A stretch of DNA of 23,772 nt from a virus. How positions within the stretch are numbered: the stretch's first letter is position 1; the number at the start of each line of letters is the position of its first letter. Positions 5,541 to 12,526 of this stretch are shown in pieces. The notes under the pieces are model-generated. The model was not told the DNA's origin, did not search any database, and saw only the letters and a list, made by a program, of their open reading frames with translations. The translations under genes and the position numbers were made by a program. The stretch is taken from positions 1 to 23,772 of IMG/VR virus record IMGVR_UViG_3300035698_014629; one strand, written 5' to 3'.

Positions 5541-7996
5541 CAGCACGTCCCCGTCGCGTCAAACGTTTGTACTGCACGCCATGTTACGCCATCTTTGATA
5601 ACATGAATCATATCACCATCTTCAAGCAGTGGAGAGGAAGCGTTTAGGTTTGCCCCGCCGTTTGCGATCTCAACGTTTACTGTAATCTCATCACCGGTCG
5701 CGTCCGTGTCCAGATAACAAGTGATAGTTTTGCCGGTTCCTGCGTCAGCCTTTGCGTATGCCTTGCGAATCGTTGTGTCGCCGGATGACCCACCGCCGCC
5801 TGATCCACCTGCCTCGATCCTGATCGGTGTTCGGTTCTTGTCGGTCAAAAGTTCGTTGACGGTTTTCTTGACAGCATTTATTTCTCGAGCGGCTACCGTA
5901 AGCGATGGGATCGTCGGCGATGCGTTGCGGCCTGACGTATGGATTCCTGCAATGTCCAGTTCGGCGTTGTCGGTCTGGATCGACATGACCTGCGATCCTG
6001 TAAACGAATAACCAACCGCTGTAATCACTGAACCTATCAGCTCACCATCAAGATTAGTCGGCTTTGCGTATTCTAATACATCGCCAATGTTGACCAACGG
6101 TTCGACATTTTCAGCTTTGATCCTGACCTTATAACGCGTTAGCCCATACCATGCAGCAGCCGACGCCAGAACTGTTTCAAGCTGTGCGGCATCGTTGCGT
6201 ATTTCGCTAACCGACCCATATTCAACCAGCCCGCCAGCAGCATCAACATCAATAATCGTATTCGGGACAACGTACCACAATTCAGCATCATTGACCTGTA
6301 TGATTTTTGTCCGCATAAATTCCGAATTGCTAAGCGTCTTGATAATCTCAAACCGCTGATCGCTGTCGATCATCGCCGTCAGGATCATATCGGTATAGTT
6401 CAGCCCGTAAGAGGCAAAATCGTCCGTCCAGTTACCGATCTCGTCCGTCCAGCTTGTTCCGCTGAACAGGTACGCTGGATTGAACTTAACAACAACTCCG
6501 GGTTCTGTCTGAAGCATTCTCACCGATGCTGGAGTCTGCTGTATTTTATCGACATAAACATATTTGCCAGCGACATTCTTTGCCAGGACAAACGGCCTTC
6601 GAAATTCGTTGTCATTGTTCGGGTTATTATTAACGACCGAATATGCCGAATAATCACAGCCCTCTTTTAGCGGGATCATGTTTAAAAACCGCTTGCCCGT
6701 GTTGAAGTAGGCCGCGTTAATCGTTGTATTGAGCGTTGCGGTTTCAGGATTCCACCTCGGATTTGCCTTTTGCCCATCAAGTGTCCAGTCGAATTCACTA
6801 GAAATGTGAAACGTGGTAAACACTTTATTGAATTTGTCTGTCCCACGATACGAATCGTTTAGTGCAGCTTTTTGGGTGTCTGACAAACCGCTATAGCCGG
6901 ATTCGTTCTTTGCGGCATCTTCATATTTGGTCTGCTCCGCTGTCAGCCAGCCCTTACTAATTTCAGAGTTTGAATGCCGCCACGATCCGCATATCTTGAC
7001 GCCTGATCCACGGACGATTATCTTATCAAATCGCTGGCTATCATCCTGCATTATCCTGACGGCGGTGAATGCCTTGTTGTTCCACAGGTCAAGCCGCCGC
7101 CGCCGCCGTGTTGAAGCAGGAACCGTAACATCGCCAATCTCAAGATCAGCATTGAGCATCGTATCAATTCGAATAACCGCCTCGGTTCCATCGGTTTCAA
7201 CCCACCAGCAAAGCCCCCTTGATCTATGAGCAAGCAGATTTAATGCGTTTCGAGTTGTCATTTCGCCAAAATTAAAAACACCTATCTGGGTCTTGAGGTA
7301 TTCCACCAGCCGCGGCGGGATCATAACGCCCATACGTGGCCCGCCAACGCCATCGGGTATTTGGTTATGATACGTCAGGTAAACGATCATATCATAGATC
7401 GACCAGGCGTCGGTTTGGTCGGTCGTGGATTTATCGCCTGCGAAAACACGTGTGTAATAGTCATTGTTCCAGGCTGGACTGTAGAACTTAAAGTCAGACT
7501 TTGACATATTGCCTTCGACAGCATTGTTGACCGTCTGCGAATTGAACGTTGGCAAGGTTCCTATCTCTGTCAGCTGGCCGGTAGCAACGTCTTCGACAAA
7601 GGCCGCGGTAATTCTGGTTTCAAGCAGTGTTTCTAGGCCATAGGCATTTAGAATCTGATCTGACGATCTGCCCCTTGATGTTTGACCTTGTAAGGCAAAC
7701 TCCATGCGGCCCAGAATCCCCATAAATAACGTCTTCTCGTCATACAGCAGCGGCGATTGACTTGCGGTTATAGCTACATAATTATCCGTCAGATCGGCCA
7801 TGTTGCCAGCGTCAACCATAAGGTTACCATCTTCCCAATTACCAGCACCAAACCTGATCGCAAGCTGGGCGCGGCTGACACCTGGGCTGACAGACGTAAA
7901 TATTGACAGCGGTTCTATATACGGCTGCTTCATCCAGCCAGACAACCATTCCCGTTTAGTGTACACTGTGTAATAATATCTTTGCAGTTCTGCCAT
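5540..7996 (-). CDS. Tail hub / tip-associated protein
   Basis: 818 aa, the largest protein here, encoded after the tape measure and one small tail gene, where siphoviruses encode the central tail hub (Tal/gpJ/gp27-like). The N-terminal part (EPLSIFTSVSPGVSRAQLAI..., LFMGILGRMEFALQ, YGLETLLETR, then LNLLAHRSRGLCWWVETDG) resembles hub domains that form the ring at the tail end. Around residues 610-660 (YKVRIKAENVEPLVNIGDVLEY) lies a short beta domain like those near hub C-termini. A Gly/Ser linker (GGSGGGGSSG) then leads to a C-terminal beta domain of about 70 residues. No peptidase or muramidase motif was seen. Assignment rests on size, order and these partial features. Confidence 0.65.
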   Translation of the reverse strand: MAELQRYYYTVYTKREWLSGWMKQPYIEPLSIFTSVSPGVSRAQLAIRFGAGNWEDGNLMVDAGNMADLTDNYVAITASQSPLLYDEKTLFMGILGRMEFALQGQTSRGRSSDQILNAYGLETLLETRITAAFVEDVATGQLTEIGTLPTFNSQTVNNAVEGNMSKSDFKFYSPAWNNDYYTRVFAGDKSTTDQTDAWSIYDMIVYLTYHNQIPDGVGGPRMGVMIPPRLVEYLKTQIGVFNFGEMTTRNALNLLAHRSRGLCWWVETDGTEAVIRIDTMLNADLEIGDVTVPASTRRRRRLDLWNNKAFTAVRIMQDDSQRFDKIIVRGSGVKICGSWRHSNSEISKGWLTAEQTKYEDAAKNESGYSGLSDTQKAALNDSYRGTDKFNKVFTTFHISSEFDWTLDGQKANPRWNPETATLNTTINAAYFNTGKRFLNMIPLKEGCDYSAYSVVNNNPNNDNEFRRPFVLAKNVAGKYVYVDKIQQTPASVRMLQTEPGVVVKFNPAYLFSGTSWTDEIGNWTDDFASYGLNYTDMILTAMIDSDQRFEIIKTLSNSEFMRTKIIQVNDAELWYVVPNTIIDVDAAGGLVEYGSVSEIRNDAAQLETVLASAAAWYGLTRYKVRIKAENVEPLVNIGDVLEYAKPTNLDGELIGSVITAVGYSFTGSQVMSIQTDNAELDIAGIHTSGRNASPTIPSLTVAAREINAVKKTVNELLTDKNRTPIRIEAGGSGGGGSSGDTTIRKAYAKADAGTGKTITCYLDTDATGDEITVNVEIANGGANLNASSPLLEDGDMIHVIKDGVTWRAVQTFDATGTC

Positions 7997-8377
7997 TTAT
8001 ACCGCCGTGGTTGGCTTTAATATCCATATTCCGCTTACCAACGCCGCAACGCCTGCTGGCGATGATACCTGACAGACACTTGATCCCGTTACTTTCGCAT
8101 CGACAACCAGCACCGACGAGACATTACGCCCCAGATCATCAACCACCGTAACATAGCTGCCGATGTAGGAAGCGTAAATGTCAGGGGCCAAATTAGCAGC
8201 AGCAAGAGAACCAACGGCCTGCACAGTTTGAACGGCTATCTCTGGTACTTTTTTGGCGTCGAACCGAAAAGCATTGCCATCAACGCCAACACGGTCAACC
8301 ATCCTGACCGCGATTGCCTGCTGCGGTATCTTTGGCCCTGCCATCTTCAAAAATGTCAATGCTCCAATTGTTGCCAT
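7997..8377 (-). CDS. Small distal-tail protein, hypothetical
   Basis: 126 aa, encoded directly between the tape measure gene and the tail hub gene. The segment RMVDRVGVDGNAFRFDAKKVPEI, followed by a beta-rich half (SYIGSYVTVVDDLGRNVSSVLVVDAKV), recalls short tail-tip proteins that carry an RPGVDG-like turn followed by a YxGxxVTVxDDLG strand pair. By position it could be a distal tail (Dit) or tail-completion subunit. The start is good: AGGGATGGA precedes it and the upstream stop abuts it. Function is inferred from order only. Confidence 0.6.
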   Translation of the reverse strand: MATIGALTFLKMAGPKIPQQAIAVRMVDRVGVDGNAFRFDAKKVPEIAVQTVQAVGSLAAANLAPDIYASYIGSYVTVVDDLGRNVSSVLVVDAKVTGSSVCQVSSPAGVAALVSGIWILKPTTAV

Positions 8378-9907
8378 TTAATCCATCCCTGCGCTAATGT
8401 CTGCGGCTATTCGATTAGCTTCTTGTTTATCAATCGAAGCTGCCAGCCTCTCGATCGATTGTTTTAGGTCCTGAAAAACTTTAGCTGCATCCGGGTTATA
8501 GTCTGGATTAGGGACTGACACCTCGCCAACGTCAAAGCCCATTCCGGACCCATAGCCCGGTATCGTTTCTCTCATGTACCGTTGGCCATATCTTTCAGCG
8601 ATCCCAACCGCCGCATCGGATGCGTCACCAGCCAACATGCCCGCTTCAAGCTGGCCCATGATCGCTTTGCGATGCAGGTTTCCAATGCCTGGGATGTCAG
8701 AAAGCGTACTCTCAAACAGGCCGCGGATCGTCCCCGTTCCCCCAGACCTTGGACTCATAAGCCCAACACCAGCAGCAACCGCCCGGCCCTGCTCTGTCGC
8801 GGCAACCATACCGCCGGTGCCGGAGGCTCGCAGTCCTGCCGCCTCCGTCGCGGCAAGATTCGACGACATCGCATCATTCATCGCAGTAAGGCCCCCAGTA
8901 CCAACACCAGGTCCAAACATTGGCAACAACTGCGCACGGCTGGTTCCAAATACAGATGCCATATCGCTATCCGATGCTGTATCTGCCCAGGACAATATTT
9001 CATTACCGGTCATACCTTTGATCGACATCAATGCTTTATCAGATTCCGTCAGCGGTTTTCCCGGCTGCTTTGTAAATGAGTCAGCTCGATCCATCGCTGC
9101 AACCAGGTTGGTTGCCATTGTCGAAAAAACTGCCGGTTTCATTTTCTTTTGCATACCGTGAATAATACGTGACATTGCAATTTCGGGATCGACACCGACT
9201 GATTGCAGTTTTTCGATCCCTTGCATCGCTCGCGGTAATTGACTTGCACGTTCTCCCGCATCCCGCGTCATTAAAGCAGCAAGATCAGCCATATCGTCGG
9301 TTGATTTATTAGGAAAGAATCTTCCCAGTTGCCCGATCATTCCAGCCCGTTCGACCCTGCCAGCTTGACTGATCGGGCCACCAGCCAGTTCTATCGCTGA
9401 CATAGCTTGCTCCCACGGCGCGGATGGATTGGCGCCGCCAAAAGCATTGAGCATTTCAACCTTTTGCATTGGCGTCGCGTTTGCAGGGCCGCCAGTTCGA
9501 AGTTGACCTACCTGTCTATCTAACTGCTGGCCAGTGGGATCAGAGACACCGTAATAACTTCGGATTGTCTCAACCGCGGCCTGATTAAACCCGAACTGAC
9601 TGTTTGCGGCGGCTGTTGTTTTACGCTGGTAATCGGCAAACTCGTCTTTAAGAAGCTGCACACCTGACCGCAGTACACCAACCGCTGCCTGTGCGGTCAA
9701 AAAGCCTGCGGCCATTTCACCGACCTTACCGACGATAGAACCCATCGGCTTATCCATATCCTCAAACGACTTAGTTGTTTTTTTGGCCTCGCTGTTTTGC
9801 TGTTTCAACTTGGAGATCATTTGTTCCTGCTTATTGACGACCTTTGCGAGATCAGCCAGGGCCTTGTCAGTATTCGCTGACGCTGTAAAGTCAAGTTTTC
9901 CGGCCAT
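8378..9907 (-). CDS. Tape measure protein
   Basis: 509 aa. The N-terminus is a helical, coiled-coil segment (LAKVVNKQEQMISKLKQQNSEAKK, about residues 19-43). It is followed by a hydrophobic Gly/Ala stretch (MGSIVGKVGEMAAGFLTAQAAVGVL, about 55-80) and long Ala/Gly/Met-rich helices, ending in a short helical tail (DLKQSIERLAASIDKQEANR). This architecture, with its place between the chaperone/tail genes and the hub, is that of siphovirus tape measure proteins, which set tail length and help DNA injection. At about 0.15 nm per residue, 509 residues predict a short tail of roughly 75 nm. No lytic domain was seen. The start overlaps the previous stop as TAATG. Confidence 0.8.
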   Translation of the reverse strand: MAGKLDFTASANTDKALADLAKVVNKQEQMISKLKQQNSEAKKTTKSFEDMDKPMGSIVGKVGEMAAGFLTAQAAVGVLRSGVQLLKDEFADYQRKTTAAANSQFGFNQAAVETIRSYYGVSDPTGQQLDRQVGQLRTGGPANATPMQKVEMLNAFGGANPSAPWEQAMSAIELAGGPISQAGRVERAGMIGQLGRFFPNKSTDDMADLAALMTRDAGERASQLPRAMQGIEKLQSVGVDPEIAMSRIIHGMQKKMKPAVFSTMATNLVAAMDRADSFTKQPGKPLTESDKALMSIKGMTGNEILSWADTASDSDMASVFGTSRAQLLPMFGPGVGTGGLTAMNDAMSSNLAATEAAGLRASGTGGMVAATEQGRAVAAGVGLMSPRSGGTGTIRGLFESTLSDIPGIGNLHRKAIMGQLEAGMLAGDASDAAVGIAERYGQRYMRETIPGYGSGMGFDVGEVSVPNPDYNPDAAKVFQDLKQSIERLAASIDKQEANRIAADISAGMD

Positions 9908-10374
9908 TATTTTACAACCCTTTTCTCTTTAATAGCTTCCAAATACTTGATCGTCATTTCCTCGACATTTTTTCCAAGCGCTCTTTCTTCGGACTTTGTA
10001 ACCGCGATAAGCTCTTTGCCTTTCGGCGGGTCTCCTCTTTTTTGCATCCAGAAATACCGCACGGACGGCGATGTTACAAACTTGCCCTTGACGTGTCCCT
10101 TTGTCCCGATAGGGCGAATGACCCGCAACAACTGCCGCTTAGCGTTGCCGGAAAATATCAGCGGCCCTTTGCCGAGCCGGTTTTTATAATTTTGATACTT
10201 CTTTGACCGCGGCTGGTAACCGTACTTCCTGGCCGCCCCAGGCTTAAAATGCAGCGGTGCTGTGCTGCTGTGCCATGATCGAACAGCCTGCTTTAATGCT
10301 TCGGTAACCGCATTGTCAAAGTGTTTCAACTTTGTATCCGGCCCTGCCTCAATTGATAACGTTAGAGAAATCAT
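9907..10374 (-). CDS. Basic tail/virion morphogenesis-like protein
   Basis: 155 aa from the ATG at 10374 (the frame is open four codons more to a TTG at 10386). The protein is basic. It carries LHFKPGAARKYGYQPRSKKY, followed by LGKGPLIFSGNAKRQLL and KGHVKGKFVTSPSVRYF, reminiscent of virion-morphogenesis or tail-completion proteins that bridge tail and neck. Its position between tail assembly chaperone and tape measure is unusual for that class, which normally precedes the tail tube gene. The N-terminal coding region overlaps the predicted -1 extension of the chaperone by 26 bases. The precise function is open. Confidence 0.6.
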   Translation of the reverse strand: MISLTLSIEAGPDTKLKHFDNAVTEALKQAVRSWHSSTAPLHFKPGAARKYGYQPRSKKYQNYKNRLGKGPLIFSGNAKRQLLRVIRPIGTKGHVKGKFVTSPSVRYFWMQKRGDPPKGKELIAVTKSEERALGKNVEEMTIKYLEAIKEKRVVK

Positions 10375-11130
10375 TTCCAAACTCAAGCCAAAGTAAGTCC
10401 GCTGCTGTCGGACAGTAGCTATTAAAGTGCCCGGCCTGCCAGCGCTTAAGAGTCAGCTGACGCCAGCCGTTTTTTTTTGTAGGCTAGGTAAGTCGAGTAT
10501 CGCTGACATGATCGACGACAGATTTGTCGTTGTAAGCAGCGATAAGATCATCACTTCATCGATGCCGACGCAGTAGTTTAACGATATTGCATCGATTGCC
10601 AGGCCAATCCGGTCGTTAGCTTCCAGTGTCATTTCGCCAGGATCGATGCCTGCCTCGATCCTGAAATCCTGAAACAGCCTCTCTGCTGCCCCGCTAATGC
10701 GTTCATACTGTGACAGGGCCTTAGTTACGAATTTACCGCAATCGTCAATCTGGATTGATTCCGGTAGGCCTGAACCGCCATTTAGCAACCTTATTGCCGG
10801 GACAATCCACTCTTGCCCATCGATCAGCGGGATTTTATGACCTTCCATCATGGTCTTGCGCCGGAGTTCCTTTTCAGTCGGTAGTTTCTCGGACTTGTAA
10901 TAACCGACCCACCAATCACCGCTGACCGATTTTGTCCAGACCTGCGCATCAGGATCATACCTGCATCGGTCGCTGCCGTCAGAACAGATAATCGAACAGG
11001 TTCCAGCCGGGCCGTTAGACGATGACCTGACCTCATATCCGGGCCGAATCATCTTAACCAGGTACTGATCACGAAGCGTTGCTACCCCTTCGATCTCATG
11101 CGGTCGGATTGCATACAGGAATTGGCTCAT
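10349..11130 (-). CDS. Predicted -1 frameshift product of the tail assembly chaperone (G-T-like)
   Basis: The 225-aa ORF ends shortly after a run of nine A (10478-10470 on the minus strand, codons CAA AAA AAA ACG). Slipping one base back leads into an open frame of 40 codons beginning NGWRQLTLKRWQAG, continuing PTAADLLWLEFGNDFSNVIN and stopping at 10349. The extension looks like real protein, with Trp, Leu and acidic residues in plausible order, and it fills the gap of 78 bases between the short ORF and the next ATG. Many long-tailed phages make a G and a G-T tail chaperone by exactly such a shift just upstream of the tape measure gene. Predicted fusion length is about 260 aa. The frameshift itself is not proven. 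Confidence 0.7.
10453..11130 (-). CDS. Tail assembly chaperone (zero-frame product)
   Basis: 225 aa, encoded directly after the tail tube gene, with TAATG overlap. No family motif is obvious. It contains a beta-rich N-terminal half (SGDWWVGYYKSEKLPTEKEL) and a helical C-terminal half (FGKFVTKAL-like segment, then AAERLFQDFR, IGLAIDAISLNYCVGIDEVMILSLL). It ends LQKKTAGVS just after an A9 run. The place two genes before the tape measure gene and the slippery run identify it as the probable G-type chaperone that keeps the tape measure protein soluble until tail tube polymerises. The assignment rests on synteny and the recoding signal, not on sequence similarity that I can see. Confidence 0.65.
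   Translation of the reverse strand: MSQFLYAIRPHEIEGVATLRDQYLVKMIRPGYEVRSSSNGPAGTCSIICSDGSDRCRYDPDAQVWTKSVSGDWWVGYYKSEKLPTEKELRRKTMMEGHKIPLIDGQEWIVPAIRLLNGGSGLPESIQIDDCGKFVTKALSQYERISGAAERLFQDFRIEAGIDPGEMTLEANDRIGLAIDAISLNYCVGIDEVMILSLLTTTNLSSIMSAILDLPSLQKKTAGVS
10470..10478 (-). promoter_or_regulatory. A9 slippery heptamer (A_AAA_AAA) for -1 frameshifting
   Basis: Nine consecutive A on the minus strand, phased C-AA AAA AAA A-CG in the zero frame. This contains A_AAA_AAA, a known efficient bacterial slippery sequence. A GC-rich segment follows, with a GTCAGCTGAC palindrome and an AGCGCT palindrome a few bases downstream that could form structure. The -1 frame is open for 40 codons after it. 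Confidence 0.65.
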
Positions 11131-12041
11131 TAAGACAGGCCCCCGAAAGCGATAACCTTATTTGAGCCGTCAAACGTCGGCGTAATTGTTACCGATGCGG
11201 CAACCCGATCACCATCGGAACCGCTGAACCCATCGTAAGTCATCAGCCCTGCATCGATGGACAGTGTGATCTGATTGGCCCCATCCAGAGTTCCGGCATT
11301 TTCAAGTGCAGTCAGCGTTATAATAGAGTCCGTTTCACTCTGGGCCTGCCCCAACAGTCCCCAGCTGACAAAATCATCCAAATCCTTTGTCGATATGCTG
11401 ATCGATGGCCGCTGTGCTATGATCGCAACGTGTGTCGGATATGGCAGGCCGCTGCCGCCATCAACAATAACCTGATTCCCAAAGTCAACCGAAACATTAC
11501 TGACACCGTCCAGCGTGGTTCCGTTCAGACTGATACCGCCGAGAACATACGCCTCGGCAGCTACAAGAACCCCTGCATCAAGTGCCTGACTGCCAGCAAA
11601 TGCTATCGGCGATGTGGATCCATCAGACGACGTGAATACGCCGCGGTAATTCAATGTCGCAGCTCCCATGTGCGGAATTTCAAGCGAAACAGGATAAACC
11701 AGACCGGCCAGTGCCGTCGCCTTAATATGATTCGATCCTGTGGCTCTTGTTCCTGTGTTGGCGATCTTTTGCAGGTAAAACTCAAAGTTTGACGCTGCAA
11801 TTGCAACACCATCCATAGGGTCAGCCGATGTAACAAATGCGTTTAGTGCTGCCTTGATTGCGTTTGTCGAAAATGATATTTCCGGGGATGCACCGGGGAT
11901 CCCCACGAATCCAGGGCTGACAAGGCCGGAACCTGTAAGCAGCAGTTTAGCAAGATTCGGACTGAATCCCGATGACAGAATCTGGTTTATTACCGTCGAA
12001 CCTGTCTTAACGCTTGATATTGTGTGTAATGTCAAAGCCAT
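11130..12041 (-). CDS. Major tail tube protein (probable)
   Basis: 303 aa of mainly short beta strands and Gly/Ser/Ala loops, with few charged patches, like tail tube and neck beta-sandwich proteins. It has no transmembrane segment. Position is the main support: after the tail terminator-like gene and before the chaperone and tape measure genes, where siphoviruses encode the tube. The segments DGVAIAASNFEFYLQKIANTGTRATG and GMATLNYRG-like strands recur in tube proteins only loosely. The leader carries a strong AAAAGGGGCTTTTG Shine-Dalgarno motif, consistent with high expression of an abundant structural protein. Confidence 0.65.
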   Translation of the reverse strand: MALTLHTISSVKTGSTVINQILSSGFSPNLAKLLLTGSGLVSPGFVGIPGASPEISFSTNAIKAALNAFVTSADPMDGVAIAASNFEFYLQKIANTGTRATGSNHIKATALAGLVYPVSLEIPHMGAATLNYRGVFTSSDGSTSPIAFAGSQALDAGVLVAAEAYVLGGISLNGTTLDGVSNVSVDFGNQVIVDGGSGLPYPTHVAIIAQRPSISISTKDLDDFVSWGLLGQAQSETDSIITLTALENAGTLDGANQITLSIDAGLMTYDGFSGSDGDRVAASVTITPTFDGSNKVIAFGGLS

Positions 12042-12055
12042 TTCAAAAGCCCCTT

Positions 12056-12526
12056 TTAATTTGCCAGGCCCCAGGCCAGGTCGATCTTACAATAATAAAT
12101 ATTTTCGTCATCAATCCGCTGGGCGGATTCGGCGATAGTCCATGACCGCGTCAGCAAGTAACCAGGCGTGCCGGACAAGCCCTGACAGTCAGAAATAATC
12201 CCATCAAGAAAATTCAGGAACTCGATCTCCGCCTCACCAGGGCTGGACTTGTACGCCTCACTGATCGCACGTTCCAGGTAAAGCGTCATCGTGCCGCTCG
12301 CGGAATAACTTTGAGCAGCCACCATATCACACGACAGCCCGTTAAGCAATATGACCGCAAACGGCCTGACGAATGTGTCAGGGTGATATTCAGAAATATA
12401 GATATGTGCCTTTGCCGCCGCTGACGTCGCTGACGATGTTGCCGTTTTAAACGTGGACGAATTTGCAAGCAGATTCTGCAATGCCTCAACAGCCTTGCCA
12501 ATATTTCCGGACGCTGCCAGTGTCAT
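12056..12526 (-). CDS. Tail terminator/completion protein (probable)
   Basis: 156 aa. The N-terminal helix (GKAVEALQNLLANSSTFKTA) followed by HIYISEYHPDTFVRPFAVILL is typical of tail terminator or minor tail proteins (lambda U/HK97 gp10-like folds), which cap the tail tube and join it to the head. Its length fits. It is encoded immediately before the tail tube gene. The start ATG overlaps the stop of the large adhesin gene as ATGA. The C-terminal half (NIYYCKIDLAWGLAN) ends with beta-strand residues. Family match is by pattern only. Confidence 0.6.
   Translation of the reverse strand: MTLAASGNIGKAVEALQNLLANSSTFKTATSSATSAAAKAHIYISEYHPDTFVRPFAVILLNGLSCDMVAAQSYSASGTMTLYLERAISEAYKSSPGEAEIEFLNFLDGIISDCQGLSGTPGYLLTRSWTIAESAQRIDDENIYYCKIDLAWGLAN

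Noticed and set aside
7091-7110. CGC/CCG triplet run and a similar GCG run near 21670
   Set aside because: They encode Arg5 and Ala5 stretches inside hub and terminase genes; ordinary coding microrepeats.
8574-9161. 195-aa plus-strand ORF, and a 165-aa one at 8582-9079 in another frame
   Set aside because: Both lie wholly antisense to the tape measure gene, have no ribosome site, and look like frame shadows rich in Pro/Ala/Arg.
11430-11792. 120-aa plus-strand ORF with several Cys
   Set aside because: Antisense to the tail tube gene; composition reflects the opposite strand, with no start signal.
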